From Edaphobacter bradus (lineage in GTDB: Bacteria > Acidobacteriota > Terriglobia > Terriglobales > Acidobacteriaceae): DNA of 64,000 bases. A model generated the notes under the pieces. It did no database searches. It was given only the letters and a program-made list of their open reading frames with translations, and was not told the DNA's origin. This document shows positions 26,802 to 36,102 of this stretch, in pieces. A program made the position numbers and the translations under genes. The first letter of the stretch is position 1. Each line of letters starts with the position of its first letter. The stretch is from positions 1,426,907 to 1,490,906 of the forward strand of contig NZ_JAGSYF010000002.1 in the NCBI RefSeq assembly GCF_025685645.1, in the 5' to 3' direction.

Positions 26802-27896
26802 TTAGCGCTTTCTCAGCTCGGGTTCGAGGTCCTCGTAGGTGTCCATGATCTGACCTGCAAACAGGGACAGATTGCTGCGGAAGACAACGTGCGGGGCAAG
26901 GCGCACCGCCGGCTGCGTCTTCTCCTCGCTGCGAAGGTATTGGATCAGAGACTCGAAGGCAACCTTGCCCTGGGTGTAAGGGCGTTGGTGAATGGTCGCG
27001 AGCACCTTCCCGAACTCGATCAGCGGCACAAGCTCCTGGAAGAGGTCGGTCGTGACGATCTGAATCTTTCCCAGCAGATGGAGCTCGTCAAGGGCCTTGA
27101 GGACAGGAATGCTGTTAGCCGTGCTGAGGTAAATACCCTGCGGACGGCCTTTGCTTTTCATCAGCGCAAGCGCCTGTTGATAGGCCTGCTTCGGCTGTTC
27201 GTGGCTCTCGAGGGCGGGCAGCAGCGAAAGATGAGGCGCTTGAACGGCGAGCGTCGCGGCAAAGCCACGCAGCTTCTCCGCATGGTCCAGCGTAAAGAGT
27301 TCGCCACTGAAGACGGCGACGTTGGCCTTCTGGCGAAGGTTCATGGCCAACAACTCCGCAGCGATCGCGCCACTGGCATAGGCATGGGCCGCTACGAAGC
27401 CCATGCGGTCCGTGTTAGGAGCATCGCTTCCGACACACATCATCGCTGTGCCATCGCGCGAGAGTTTGCGGATCACCGCGTCAAACTTCCGTGTGTCACC
27501 GGGCAGGAAGATGATGCCGTCGTAGTGTCGCTCCATCGCAGCTTCTACCGCTTGGACGTCCCCGACTCCGAGGCGCGGGTACTCATGAAAGTCGAGCGTG
27601 ATCTGCATCCCCACGGTCTCGGCGGCCGCCGCGCGGATGCCGGCTCGGACCGGATCGAAGAAGTGGGAGATGTGCTTGGGAAGAATCGCGGCGATCGAGA
27701 GCTTGCGGTTCAGCTTCAGCGCCTGGGCGGCGAGGTTCGGTTTATATCCGAGGTGCTCCGCCGTCTGCAGGACGCGATTCTTGGTCTTTTCGCTGACTCC
27801 GGTGCGTCCGTGGAGGGCACGATCGACGGTCCCGATCGACACGCCCAGCGCACGGGCGATCTCCTTGATTCCGGACGTACCTTTAGTATCCGACAT
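26802..27896 (-). CDS. LacI-family transcriptional regulator
   Basis: 364 aa. The N-terminal LacI helix-turn-helix (IKEIARALGVSIGTVDRALHGRTGVSEKTKNRVLQTAEHLGY) is followed by a periplasmic-binding-protein-like effector domain (IAAILPKHISHFFDPVRAGI...GIIFLPGD...). It lies between the GH97 gene (convergent) and the GH36 gene (divergent), with AGGTG before its ATG. It is the only regulator gene in the window and therefore the likely reader of the GGTAACGTACAC boxes found at 20.8, 21.1, 34.6 and 39.6 kb. The effector is probably galactose or an alpha-galactoside; that is inference. No box was seen in its own 163-bp upstream gap. Confidence 0.9.
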   Translation of the reverse strand: MSDTKGTSGIKEIARALGVSIGTVDRALHGRTGVSEKTKNRVLQTAEHLGYKPNLAAQALKLNRKLSIAAILPKHISHFFDPVRAGIRAAAAETVGMQITLDFHEYPRLGVGDVQAVEAAMERHYDGIIFLPGDTRKFDAVIRKLSRDGTAMMCVGSDAPNTDRMGFVAAHAYASGAIAAELLAMNLRQKANVAVFSGELFTLDHAEKLRGFAATLAVQAPHLSLLPALESHEQPKQAYQQALALMKSKGRPQGIYLSTANSIPVLKALDELHLLGKIQIVTTDLFQELVPLIEFGKVLATIHQRPYTQGKVAFESLIQYLRSEEKTQPAVRLAPHVVFRSNLSLFAGQIMDTYEDLEPELRKR

Positions 27897-28059
27897 AGCT
27901 ACACCTGAAAGAGTGGGGTGAGTTCAGGATCAGATCGTCTCACCGCGAACAACGCCATACGTAGCCGAAAAGGCGACCCGCATAGTTTATCGGGCGTTGC
28001 TGCATGGCTTGCTTCACAGACAGCCGATATCTTCAAAGTATAAAGAAGGAGAACAGTTG

Positions 28060-30300
28060 ATGCACTGGATTGAGCCACTTTTTCCCCGTTTCGCTACCCT
28101 TGCTGCCTCCATCCTCCTTGTGGCCGCGGCCGGATCTCCTGGGGCCCAGGCTCAACGCCGGGATACGGTCTCCTTTGATTCGGCTTCTCATGTCTTTCGG
28201 CTGGATGGAGGCGATACGACTTACGCTTTCGGCGTCAACGAAAACGGTGAGATGCAGTCGGTCTACTGGGGAAAGAGGCTGTCCGGGGCCGACCGCTTTG
28301 CGGCCGTGAAGGCCTCGCCCGCTGCGGCTGCCTTCGACTTATCGGTGACGACGACACCACACGAGTTCGTGGGGTGGGGAGGAGGTCTGTTCGTTGAACC
28401 AGACCTGAAGGTTACCTTCCCAGATGGGAATCGCGATCTGAAGCTCCGCTACCTCTCCTATGCGAAAGAGGGAAGGGCGCTTTCCGTTGTCATGAAGGAT
28501 ATCTCGCGCGAAGTGTTTGTCACCCTGCACTACGAGATTGACCAGGAGACTGGAATACTTCGACGCTGGGCCGATATCGACAACCGGACGAATGACTCCA
28601 TCGTGATCGAGCAGGCTGCTGCAGGCACATGGAACTTGCCGCGTGGTACGGACTATCGGCTGCGTTACCTCACTGGTCGCTGGGCCGCTGAATGGAATCT
28701 ACAGGAGCAGCCGATCCGTCCGGGCAAGATTGTCCTGGAGAGCCGAAGGGGAACGACCGGGGCGCAGAACAATCCATGGTTCGCCATCGACCATGAAGGC
28801 GACAACGATCAGGAGCACGGCGATGTTTGGTTTGGAGCGCTCGGCTGGAGCGGATCTTGGCAGATCGCGATCGAACAGGACCAGTTGCAGCAGGTTCGCG
28901 TTACCGGTGGGCCAAACGCCTTCGACTTCGGCTATCTTCTCCGCAAAGGCGAACACTTTGAGACGCCATCGTTCTACGGAGGCTACTCTGACCATGGCAT
29001 CGGTGGAGCCTCGCGCGAACTGCATCGCTTTGAGATCGATTCCATTCTGCCGCATCACCCGACACCCAAGCTGCGACCCGTTCTCTACAACTCGTGGGAG
29101 GCAACGGAGTTCAATGTGGATGAAGCGGGACAGATGGCGCTGGCAGAGAAGGCCGCAAGCATCGGAGTCGAGCGCTTCGTGATGGATGACGGTTGGTTTG
29201 GTCAGCGCAACAACGACCATGCCGGCCTCGGCGATTGGTATGTGAATCCGCAGAAGTTTCCGCATGGGCTCAAGCCCTTGATCGATAAGGTCCACTCGCT
29301 CGGCATGGACTTCGGACTGTGGGTTGAGCCGGAGATGGTGAATCCGGACAGCGATCTCTATCGCAAGCACCCCGATTGGGTCTTAAACTTCCCTGGCCGG
29401 CCGCGCACTGAGGCACGCAACCAACTTGTCTTGAACCTGGCGAGACAGGATGTGCGTGACTATGTGGCCGGGTTCCTCGACAAGTTGCTCACTGAGAATG
29501 ACATTGCTTTTCTGAAGTGGGACTACAATCGCAATTGGTCTGAGCCAGGTTGGCCAGCCGCGGGGAAAGACGCTGAGAAGAACGTCTATGTGGACTTCAT
29601 CCGTAACTTCTACTCGATCCTTGCTGAGCTCAGGGCGAAGCATCCGAATGTCGAGATCGAATCCTGTTCAGGTGGCGGGAGCCGTATCGATCTCGGGGTG
29701 ATGCGACTCACCGACGAGGTGTGGCCGTCCGACAATACAGACGCCTCCGATCGCCTGCTCATTCAGAATGGCTTCACGTATGCCTATACGCCAGGTGTGA
29801 TGATGGCGTGGGTGACGGACTCTCCCACATGGGTCAACCAGCGGTCGCTGTCGCTCGAGTATCGTTTCCTCTCATCGATGCAGGGCTCGCTCGGCATCGG
29901 CGCCAATCTCAACAAATGGACTCCTGAGGATTTCGCGAAGGCCAAAGCTCTCGTCACCGAATATAAGGCGATCCGCGAGACGATTCAGCGCGGGGATCTC
30001 TACCGCTTAATGACGCCGGAGAGCAACAGTCCATACTCGGTGACCGAAACCGTAGCGAGGGATGGGCGGCAGGTGGTCGCGTTTGCGTTTCTGCACTCCA
30101 GCGCCGAACTCTACCCCTATCCGCGAATCCTTCTCCACGGCTTGGACGAAAATGCGATGTACAACGTGAAGGCGCTCGCCGGAAGGCTCTCAGACGGAAC
30201 GCCGCTACAGGGCAGTGGATCGTACTGGATGCACCATGGCGTGGATGTGGATCTTCGCGGGGACTTTCAAGCGGCCGCTTTCGTCCTGACACGTCAGTAG
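28060..30300 (+). CDS. Secreted GH36 alpha-galactosidase
   Basis: 746 aa with a signal peptide (ending GAQAQ). The GH36 N-terminal supersandwich and barrel contain LYNSWEATEFNVDE, MDDGWFG, GLWVEPEMVNPDSDLY, FLKWDYNRNWSEPG (nucleophile Asp488) and VWPSDNTDASDR (acid/base Asp558). Length and motif spacing fit the long GH36 subgroup of lactobacillar and fungal alpha-galactosidases, which act on raffinose-family and galactomannan oligosaccharides. AAGGAGAA precedes ATG 28060 by 6-7 nt. Divergent from the LacI gene, so a natural regulon member, though no operator box was seen in front of it. Confidence 0.92.
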   Translation: MHWIEPLFPRFATLAASILLVAAAGSPGAQAQRRDTVSFDSASHVFRLDGGDTTYAFGVNENGEMQSVYWGKRLSGADRFAAVKASPAAAAFDLSVTTTPHEFVGWGGGLFVEPDLKVTFPDGNRDLKLRYLSYAKEGRALSVVMKDISREVFVTLHYEIDQETGILRRWADIDNRTNDSIVIEQAAAGTWNLPRGTDYRLRYLTGRWAAEWNLQEQPIRPGKIVLESRRGTTGAQNNPWFAIDHEGDNDQEHGDVWFGALGWSGSWQIAIEQDQLQQVRVTGGPNAFDFGYLLRKGEHFETPSFYGGYSDHGIGGASRELHRFEIDSILPHHPTPKLRPVLYNSWEATEFNVDEAGQMALAEKAASIGVERFVMDDGWFGQRNNDHAGLGDWYVNPQKFPHGLKPLIDKVHSLGMDFGLWVEPEMVNPDSDLYRKHPDWVLNFPGRPRTEARNQLVLNLARQDVRDYVAGFLDKLLTENDIAFLKWDYNRNWSEPGWPAAGKDAEKNVYVDFIRNFYSILAELRAKHPNVEIESCSGGGSRIDLGVMRLTDEVWPSDNTDASDRLLIQNGFTYAYTPGVMMAWVTDSPTWVNQRSLSLEYRFLSSMQGSLGIGANLNKWTPEDFAKAKALVTEYKAIRETIQRGDLYRLMTPESNSPYSVTETVARDGRQVVAFAFLHSSAELYPYPRILLHGLDENAMYNVKALAGRLSDGTPLQGSGSYWMHHGVDVDLRGDFQAAAFVLTRQ

Positions 30301-30543
30301 TCCTCGAACCCAAACCGGCCTCAAGCCGGAAGTTCCTTGACCGGGAGGGTAGTGGGTAATGACTTCAACCCTTGGGAGGGAATGTGCGAGTCGGCGGTTG
30401 TAACCAAGAATCAGCACTCGGTCGTATATTGGGAGAACGGCTGTTGGTGAGGGTTGCTCTTGTGGCCGTGAGCCTCTTAGCCGCAATTTGTCGCAGAGTG
30501 TTAGCCTTGGTTCGCTTGTCTTGTACACTCCCATGCACGTTGA
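30301..30543. other. Non-coding stretch downstream of the GH36 gene
   Basis: No recognised gene. It leads into the decayed SIR2-like frame on the minus strand and may hold more of its downstream sequence. Confidence 0.35.
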
Positions 30544-30950
30544 TCACGCGGATCCTATCCTGTGTCTAGTCAATTGCCCTGAATTCTGGGCCGTGTAGGC
30601 GAGGTCGTAATCTGAGCCATGCCTCAGACCGTCACCTTCCAATGCCTTTTTGCAGAGTGGATCGAAGTTCGCGGTAAAGACCGTCTTCCGCTTGCCGTCG
30701 CGAAACAGCTTCGCGATCCAGATGTGGTTGGTGTTGGTGTGACCGGTGAACCATGTCGATTCGCGTTGTAGACCTCGAGGAGCTGGTCAATGTTGGTGTT
30801 GTTTCCCAAGGTTTGAAATGAATGCCTCAAACGGGCGTTCGGTCAGGATCTTTTCGATCGACGCCACGGGGGCTCGCGTCTTGGCTGAGATGTTCTCGAT
30901 CAGCGTAGGGACGCTTTGCGCTGAGCCACGGGCATAAACTTGACCGAAAA
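30544..30950 (-). pseudogene. Decayed SIR2-like (NAD-binding) protein fragment
   Basis: Three successive minus-strand frames combine into one protein-like text: LFGQVYARGSAQSVPTLIEN...SIEKILTERPFEAFISN, then GNNTNIDQLLEVYNAN, then GHTNTNHIWIAKLFRDGKRKTVFTANFDPLCKKALEGDG..., ending at TGA (30546-30544). The KTVFTANFDPLCKKAL segment matches the TxNFDxLxExA motif of SIR2-like domains, which occur in stand-alone deacetylases and in several phage-defence proteins. Two frameshifts make it inactive. It lies between two alpha-galactosidase genes and is out of place functionally. Confidence 0.5.
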
Positions 30951-30951
30951 G

Positions 30952-30982
30952 ACCAGAACGCCCCCATCGGGGGCGTTCTGGT
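30952..30982 (-). terminator. Intrinsic terminator of the multidomain GH27 gene
   Basis: ACCAGAACGCCCCC (30952-30965) and GGGGGCGTTCTGGT (30969-30982) form a perfect 14-bp stem with a 3-nt loop. On the minus strand it is followed by CTTTTC, 32 bp after the GH27 stop codon. Confidence 0.8.
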
Positions 30983-31014
30983 TGAGCGGGGTTGCCTTCT
31001 GGTGTGGGTGCCTG

Positions 31015-34000
31015 TTATTGCACCGTAACCAGCAGGGGCGCCTTCTGCGTCACCGCACCTGAGGTCACGGTGATAGTTGCTTGGGTGGTGACCGGCGGCT
31101 GGGCAGCCCCTCCGCATCCGGACAGCATCGTAAAGCCGAGCGCCGCCAGGCACAGCACGGCGAGCAGGTTCACCATGCGGCGACGACGTGCGTTGAACGC
31201 GAAGAATCCGAGTCCGAAGATCGCCGGAATGATCGCCATCGATGCAGTGACGGTATTGGATGCGGTGACGGTGAGAGTGGTCGTTCCGGCAGTGGAGCCG
31301 GAGATGTTCAGGGTCGATGGGTTGAAGCTGCAGGACACGCCGGACGGCAGGCCACTGCAGGCTAAGTTGACGGTGCCGCTGAAGCCGTTCTGCCCGGTCA
31401 CGGTGAGGGTGACTGTGCCAGATTTGCCGCGCGAGATCACCATGGTTGGCACGTTCAGCGAGAGCGCTATGCTGGGAGGGGGAAGGTTGATGGTGTACGC
31501 AGCGGAGCCGACTGCGCTGGTCAGGTAGCCCGACGCAACCGCGATTGCCTTGATGGTTTCATTGGCGCCCACAGTGAGCGGGTTGCTGTACACGGACGAG
31601 TTCACCGTCGGCGTGCTGCCGTCGGTGGTGTAGTAGATGGTGGCCCCGGTCGTTGCATCGGCGATGGCGACTGACTGGACCGATGTATAGGTGCCGGCGA
31701 CCGGAGTGAAGGTGGGGGTTGCTGCCGTGGGAAGGGTGATGATGTACGAAGCGGAGACTACTGGGCTATCCGGGTATCCGGAACCCGTGGCATATGCGTT
31801 GATCGTCTCGTTCGCCGTGACTACGATCGGTGCAGAGTAGACAGGCGAGGTCGCGGTGGGGGCCGAACCGTCCGTCGTGTAGTGGATGGTCGCACCATTC
31901 ACTGCATCGGAGAGGACGATCTGCTGCGGTCCCACGTAGGTCCCGGCCGGTGGGGTGAACATCGGTGGGGCAATGTTGGTGAGGTTTACCACATAAGTCG
32001 CTGAGGCGATGTTGCTGTCCGGGAAGTTGGGAGCAATCGCGATGGCTTTGAGCGTCTCGCTGCTGCGCACCGTGACCGGGCCGGTGTACTGCGTCGATGC
32101 GGAAGATGGGGTTGAGCCATCCTTCGTGTAGTAAATCGTCGCTCCGGGAGTTGTGTCGGTGATGGTCACATTCTGCACCGAGGTATAGGTCCCCGAAGGA
32201 ACGGAGATGATCGGAGCGGTGTTGCCACCTCCGGAGACGGCGATCAGATCGAGCCCGGGAGCGTAGGCGCCTGAGTTCGGATTCGAGAAGACGATGGTAT
32301 TGGGACTTCCTCCGTTCAACTGAACAGACATCGTGTAGGGAACGGGGTCATACCAGCTGTTGCCGCTCAGATTGAGGACTGTAGGCGTGCCTCCGTTGAC
32401 CGAGACATAAAAGGTGCGCTGGCCATCGACAACATAATCGAGTTCCAGCTGATATGTGCCCGTCGACGGGACACTGACGTTGTTGAAGGTAACGGTATTG
32501 CCCGCGCCATTGCCCATGCCGCCGATGTAGGCTCCGCCTGAAGCGCGCGTGCTGTAGTTATAGGCCCCCACGGCTGACCCGGCCTGCGCCGCAGCCTCGC
32601 CTTCATAGACGGTGAAGGTATTGGCAAACTCCTTGCCGTCGCCGCTGATAACAATGCGGTCGAGATCGGCGCCGTAACCGGAGGGGTTATTGAAGACGAT
32701 CGTGTTATTGCCAGCACTGAGCGCCACGTTGACAGTAGAACTCTGCGGCAACACATAACTGCCACCGCCCATATTGAGAGATCCGCCCGGTGCACCATTG
32801 ACGCTGTACTCCAGCGTTCGAGGTCCCTGCGTCATGCCGTCGATCTCCATGCGGTAGACGCCGGCTGTAGGAACGTTCACGTTGTTGAAGGTAACGATCG
32901 CGTTGCCGCCGATATAGCCGACCTTTGAGCCGCCGGAGCAGGAGGAGCACGAGGCGACCTGGGTACCGCCCGAGAGGGCAGCCGCTTCCGCCTCGTAGAC
33001 AGTCCCGCCCGTTACCGGCGTAATCGCCCCATTAGGTGTGACCTTCAGCAGGCGGGAGCCATGCGGCGCCACCATCGCGCTGAAGCTTCCTGGGAATGCG
33101 CCCAGGTCGGTCTGGCTCCAGAGATCACGCACAGCCGTTGCGTTATTGAAGCCGAGATCACTCCAGCGAACGTCGACGCGGTCGGGAAAGGCGTTGAAGT
33201 TGTAGAGCGCAACGTAGACGAACCCGCTGCCTGGATTGGACATCCAGACCTGGTGGAAACCGCCGGTCATCTGCACGGCGGGAGAGCCGGACTGATTGAC
33301 CGCAAGAAGTTCGTCGTTGGTGAAAGCTGAAGTTGCGAAGCTATCCAGCTTGGTGAGGTCTCCTCCGAGGTAGATCGGCGAGTTTGCCATGAGCCAGATA
33401 TTTGTCGCCGACATCTTTTCATCGTTCGTGAGGCCGGTGGCCACGGTCGTCGTGCCGCTCGCACCCACCACATCCAGGGAGTCCAGGTCGTTCCAGCCGA
33501 GGGTTGGACCGGCTGAGTGCTCCCAGGCCACGTCGTCATACGCGCGCAGAAGGATACGTGGCCAGTTGGTGAGAGACGGTCCGCAGCTGCCCTCACACTC
33601 CACATCCTCATCGATGCGCCGGGCATTGGCATACTGCTGCCAGGTGCTCTGATAATCCTGATCCATGGCCCAGGACACGGTAAGCCACATGGGCCGGCCG
33701 CTGTTCGCGATGGCCTTCGAATAGGCAGCGACGTCGGGGCGATTGTCGATACTCGTGCTGTTGTTGTCGGAACCTGGTGTCACCGCGTCGAGCTTGATGA
33801 AGTCGACGCCCCAACTCGACCACAGCGCCACGATGGAGTTGATGTACTCCTGCGCACCTGGCTTCGTAAAATCGATCTTGTCATGGTACGGCTCCCCGGA
33901 AGTCGCTCCGAAGGCGTTGCCCGGGGCGTGGGGAGTCACTGCGATGTCGGGGGTGTGATACGAGGTGCCGAGGATCGGATAGTTACCCTGAATCGCAGGC

Positions 34001-34407
34001 AGTTCGATGCCAGGGATCCAGTAGATACCCACCTTTTGGCCGTTCGCGTGGATGTGTGCGATCAGGCCTTGGATGTCCGGGAACGTTGTCGTATTGGGGA
34101 TGGGGCGTCCGTTGCCATCAAAGCTCCCCTGCCAGCCGGAATCGATATTGATATAGACAAAGCCATGCTGTTGAAGCTCGGATGCCTTCAGGGCGTCGGA
34201 CTGGGCCTGGACGTTGGCTTGTGTCAGGAAGCCGGGGCTGACGGACTGTTCGCTGAACGTGCTCCAGCCCAAATAGGGCGTTAGCCCCTCTCCGTTGACC
34301 TGGGCATGCAGAGATGCTGTGCTGAGTACAGCACCCACAAGAAACGCAGCCACGCCAAGAGCGAGGCGCCTTCCTAAAGATTTGTTGCGGGAACGGGTAG
34401 ATTTCAT
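31015..34407 (-). CDS. Multidomain secreted GH27 alpha-galactosidase with two CBM35-like modules and C-terminal membrane tail
   Basis: 1130 aa. Leader to residue ~36; GH27 barrel ~37-460 with YLGWSTF, INIDSGWQG, FIKLDAV (nucleophile Asp207) and RIDEDVE (acid/base region); two CBM35-like modules from ~469 and ~599 (TVYEAEAAALSGG; TVYEGEAAAQAGS); three chitobiase-C-like repeats (~732-975, each with GATIYYTxDGSxP or close variant); an Ig-like domain (~979-1060, GLPSGVSCSFNPSTL); then NARRRRMVNLLAVLCLAALG, SGCGG and a short tail, a common acidobacterial C-terminus likely used for cell-surface retention. Start at 34407 with GGAG 5 nt upstream. An operator-like box and a -35/-10 pair lie at 34580-34629. 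It would cleave terminal alpha-galactose from polymers at the cell surface. Confidence 0.9.
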   Translation of the reverse strand: MKSTRSRNKSLGRRLALGVAAFLVGAVLSTASLHAQVNGEGLTPYLGWSTFSEQSVSPGFLTQANVQAQSDALKASELQQHGFVYINIDSGWQGSFDGNGRPIPNTTTFPDIQGLIAHIHANGQKVGIYWIPGIELPAIQGNYPILGTSYHTPDIAVTPHAPGNAFGATSGEPYHDKIDFTKPGAQEYINSIVALWSSWGVDFIKLDAVTPGSDNNSTSIDNRPDVAAYSKAIANSGRPMWLTVSWAMDQDYQSTWQQYANARRIDEDVECEGSCGPSLTNWPRILLRAYDDVAWEHSAGPTLGWNDLDSLDVVGASGTTTVATGLTNDEKMSATNIWLMANSPIYLGGDLTKLDSFATSAFTNDELLAVNQSGSPAVQMTGGFHQVWMSNPGSGFVYVALYNFNAFPDRVDVRWSDLGFNNATAVRDLWSQTDLGAFPGSFSAMVAPHGSRLLKVTPNGAITPVTGGTVYEAEAAALSGGTQVASCSSCSGGSKVGYIGGNAIVTFNNVNVPTAGVYRMEIDGMTQGPRTLEYSVNGAPGGSLNMGGGSYVLPQSSTVNVALSAGNNTIVFNNPSGYGADLDRIVISGDGKEFANTFTVYEGEAAAQAGSAVGAYNYSTRASGGAYIGGMGNGAGNTVTFNNVSVPSTGTYQLELDYVVDGQRTFYVSVNGGTPTVLNLSGNSWYDPVPYTMSVQLNGGSPNTIVFSNPNSGAYAPGLDLIAVSGGGNTAPIISVPSGTYTSVQNVTITDTTPGATIYYTKDGSTPSSASTQYTGPVTVRSSETLKAIAIAPNFPDSNIASATYVVNLTNIAPPMFTPPAGTYVGPQQIVLSDAVNGATIHYTTDGSAPTATSPVYSAPIVVTANETINAYATGSGYPDSPVVSASYIITLPTAATPTFTPVAGTYTSVQSVAIADATTGATIYYTTDGSTPTVNSSVYSNPLTVGANETIKAIAVASGYLTSAVGSAAYTINLPPPSIALSLNVPTMVISRGKSGTVTLTVTGQNGFSGTVNLACSGLPSGVSCSFNPSTLNISGSTAGTTTLTVTASNTVTASMAIIPAIFGLGFFAFNARRRRMVNLLAVLCLAALGFTMLSGCGGAAQPPVTTQATITVTSGAVTQKAPLLVTVQ

Positions 34408-34579
34408 TGAAGCTCCAAGGTAGATCATCTAGCCAATAAGGCGGCTTACTCGCGCACATACGCGACCGTCAGCGAGAGTCCTGCACACTGCTGCTTCAGC
34501 CAACGGTTCCGCACCTCATCAATCCAGACGGCGCCGGCAGAGAAGAGACGAGCGTCTGAAAAGATGAACGTGTATAACC

Positions 34580-34591
34580 GTGTACGATAAC
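34580..34591. promoter_or_regulatory. Operator-like box, variant copy
   Basis: GTGTACGATAAC on +, inside AACCGTGTACGATAACG. It differs at two positions from GTGTACGTTACC at 39588-39599 and shares the flank AACC. It sits just downstream of the -35/-10 pair reading into the GH27 gene. Confidence 0.55.
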
Positions 34592-34599
34592 GCTCGCTA

Positions 34600-34629
34600 A
34601 GATTGCATACTTGGACGCACTCTTGTCAA
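34600..34629 (-). promoter_or_regulatory. Possible promoter of the multidomain GH27 gene
   Basis: On the minus strand TTGACA (34629-34624), 18 bp, CAATCT (34605-34600). The -10 is weak, but the -35, spacer and downstream box match the layout at 21.0 and 39.6 kb. Confidence 0.45.
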
Positions 34630-34665
34630 GAGTAATCGCAGAAGTTCAGACGGGAATTTTGTGCA

Positions 34666-36099
34666 CTATTGGCGGGTAAGACTGCGCTCAATCTCCTCTA
34701 AACTACGGCCACTCGTCTCCGGGACACAGAGTTGGACCAGAACAAACCCGGCAAGGCAGATCAGGCCGTAGGCGCAGAAGATGCCTCCCGTGGTGAGCGC
34801 TCGATTGAGAATGGGAAATGTGTACGTTAACGCAAAGGAGGCGATCCAGAGGGCGCTGACCGCGGCGGAGATTGCTTGAGACCGCACGCGGTTGGGAAAT
34901 ATCTCCGCGATCAGTACCCAGGTCACCGGAGCCAGCGTCAGCGCGTAGCAGGCAATCGCGCTGAGGGTCAGGATCAAGACGGCGATGCCCTTCCAGTTCG
35001 CGTGGTAGGCCATGGCGCAGAGCAGGTGCGAGATGCCGATGCCGAGGCAGCCGAATAGCATGAGCCAGCGCCGACCGACTCGGTCGACGAGCAGCATGGC
35101 GAGAATGGTGAAGATCAGATTGATAGCGCCGGTGATGACAATGTTCAGGAGGATGTCGTTTGAGCCGTATCCAGCGCTGCGGTAGACCTCCGCCGCGTAG
35201 TTGAACAGCACGTTGATCCCGGTCCACTGCTGGAGAATCGCCAGCGCAACGCCGATGAGGAGGATACGACGCACGGGACGACGAAACAGCTCACGCCACG
35301 TGGACGGCTCCGCAAGGCGCTCTGCCTCGACCGTAGCCTCGATGTTGGCTACCTCCGCGCGCGCGTAAAACGGTCCGCCGACCCTGGTGAGGACAGCGTC
35401 TGCCTGGTCCTTACGTTTATGGGTGAGCAGCCAACGCGGACTTTCGGGGATGAAGAACGAGGCGATCGTAAAAATAGCCGCTGGAACTGCAACCGCAGTG
35501 AACATCCATCGCCAGCCGTACTGAACATTCCAGGTAGCAAAGAGGGAAGCTTCACTAAGTCCGGAGGGTGTGGGTCTGGCAATTTGCCAGTTGGCGATCT
35601 GTGCCAGCAGGATCCCGATGACGATCGCGAACTGGTTCAGGCTCACAAGCCTCCCGCGGAGCTCCGCGGGACTGATCTCCGCGATGTAGAGCGGTGAGAC
35701 GTTCGAAGCAAGTCCGATCGCAATGCCTCCCGTGATGCGCCAGGCAATGAACGCGTCGAAGGTGTGAGCCCATCCCGTCAGGATCGAGGAGACGGCGAAG
35801 AGGATCGCGGCGACCAGAAGAATCGGCCGCCTTCCGAAGCGCTCCGCAAGATAACCGGCTGCGAGCGAGCCGATCAGGCAGCCGATCAAGGCACAGCTGT
35901 TCGCCCACCCGACGATGGCGGGAGAGGACAGGTGGAAATAGACCTCGTAGAACTCGCGCGCCCCCCCGATGACGACCCAGTCGTAGCCAAACAGCAGGCC
36001 TCCCAGGGCCGCCACGATGGCGATGCCCCAGACGTAGCCGCCTGGCTCAGCCGGGACGATGAATACTGACCTGGTTGTCGTGATGGAGGGTGCCTGCAT
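34666..36099 (-). CDS. Sugar-porter family MFS transporter (XylE/GalP-like)
   Basis: 477 aa with twelve hydrophobic segments and the sugar-porter signatures GGLLFGYDWVVIGGA (helix 1), LAERFGRRP (loop 2-3), PLYIAEISPAELRGRLVSLNQ (helix 4-5), QQWTGINVLFNYA (helix 7), LAPVTWVLIAEIFPNRVR and PETSGRSLEEIE (C-terminus). Inner-membrane proton symport of a monosaccharide, probably galactose given the neighbours. Its ATG is 3 bp after the stop of the DUF5107 gene with no clear ribosome site of its own, so translation is probably coupled. A GTGTACGTTAAC sequence like the operator box occurs inside the gene at 34820-34831. Confidence 0.9.
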   Translation of the reverse strand: MQAPSITTTRSVFIVPAEPGGYVWGIAIVAALGGLLFGYDWVVIGGAREFYEVYFHLSSPAIVGWANSCALIGCLIGSLAAGYLAERFGRRPILLVAAILFAVSSILTGWAHTFDAFIAWRITGGIAIGLASNVSPLYIAEISPAELRGRLVSLNQFAIVIGILLAQIANWQIARPTPSGLSEASLFATWNVQYGWRWMFTAVAVPAAIFTIASFFIPESPRWLLTHKRKDQADAVLTRVGGPFYARAEVANIEATVEAERLAEPSTWRELFRRPVRRILLIGVALAILQQWTGINVLFNYAAEVYRSAGYGSNDILLNIVITGAINLIFTILAMLLVDRVGRRWLMLFGCLGIGISHLLCAMAYHANWKGIAVLILTLSAIACYALTLAPVTWVLIAEIFPNRVRSQAISAAVSALWIASFALTYTFPILNRALTTGGIFCAYGLICLAGFVLVQLCVPETSGRSLEEIERSLTRQ

Positions 36100-36102
36100 G
36101 GA

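Noticed and set aside
26745..27908. A 387-codon plus-strand frame opposite the LacI gene
   Set aside because: The minus-strand LacI protein is unambiguous, and the antisense text has no recognisable domain.
34820..34831. GTGTACGTTAAC inside the sugar-porter gene as a fifth operator
   Set aside because: It differs from the core by one base, but it is in coding sequence, ~410 bp from the nearest start and without a promoter. Noted in the gene entry but not counted.
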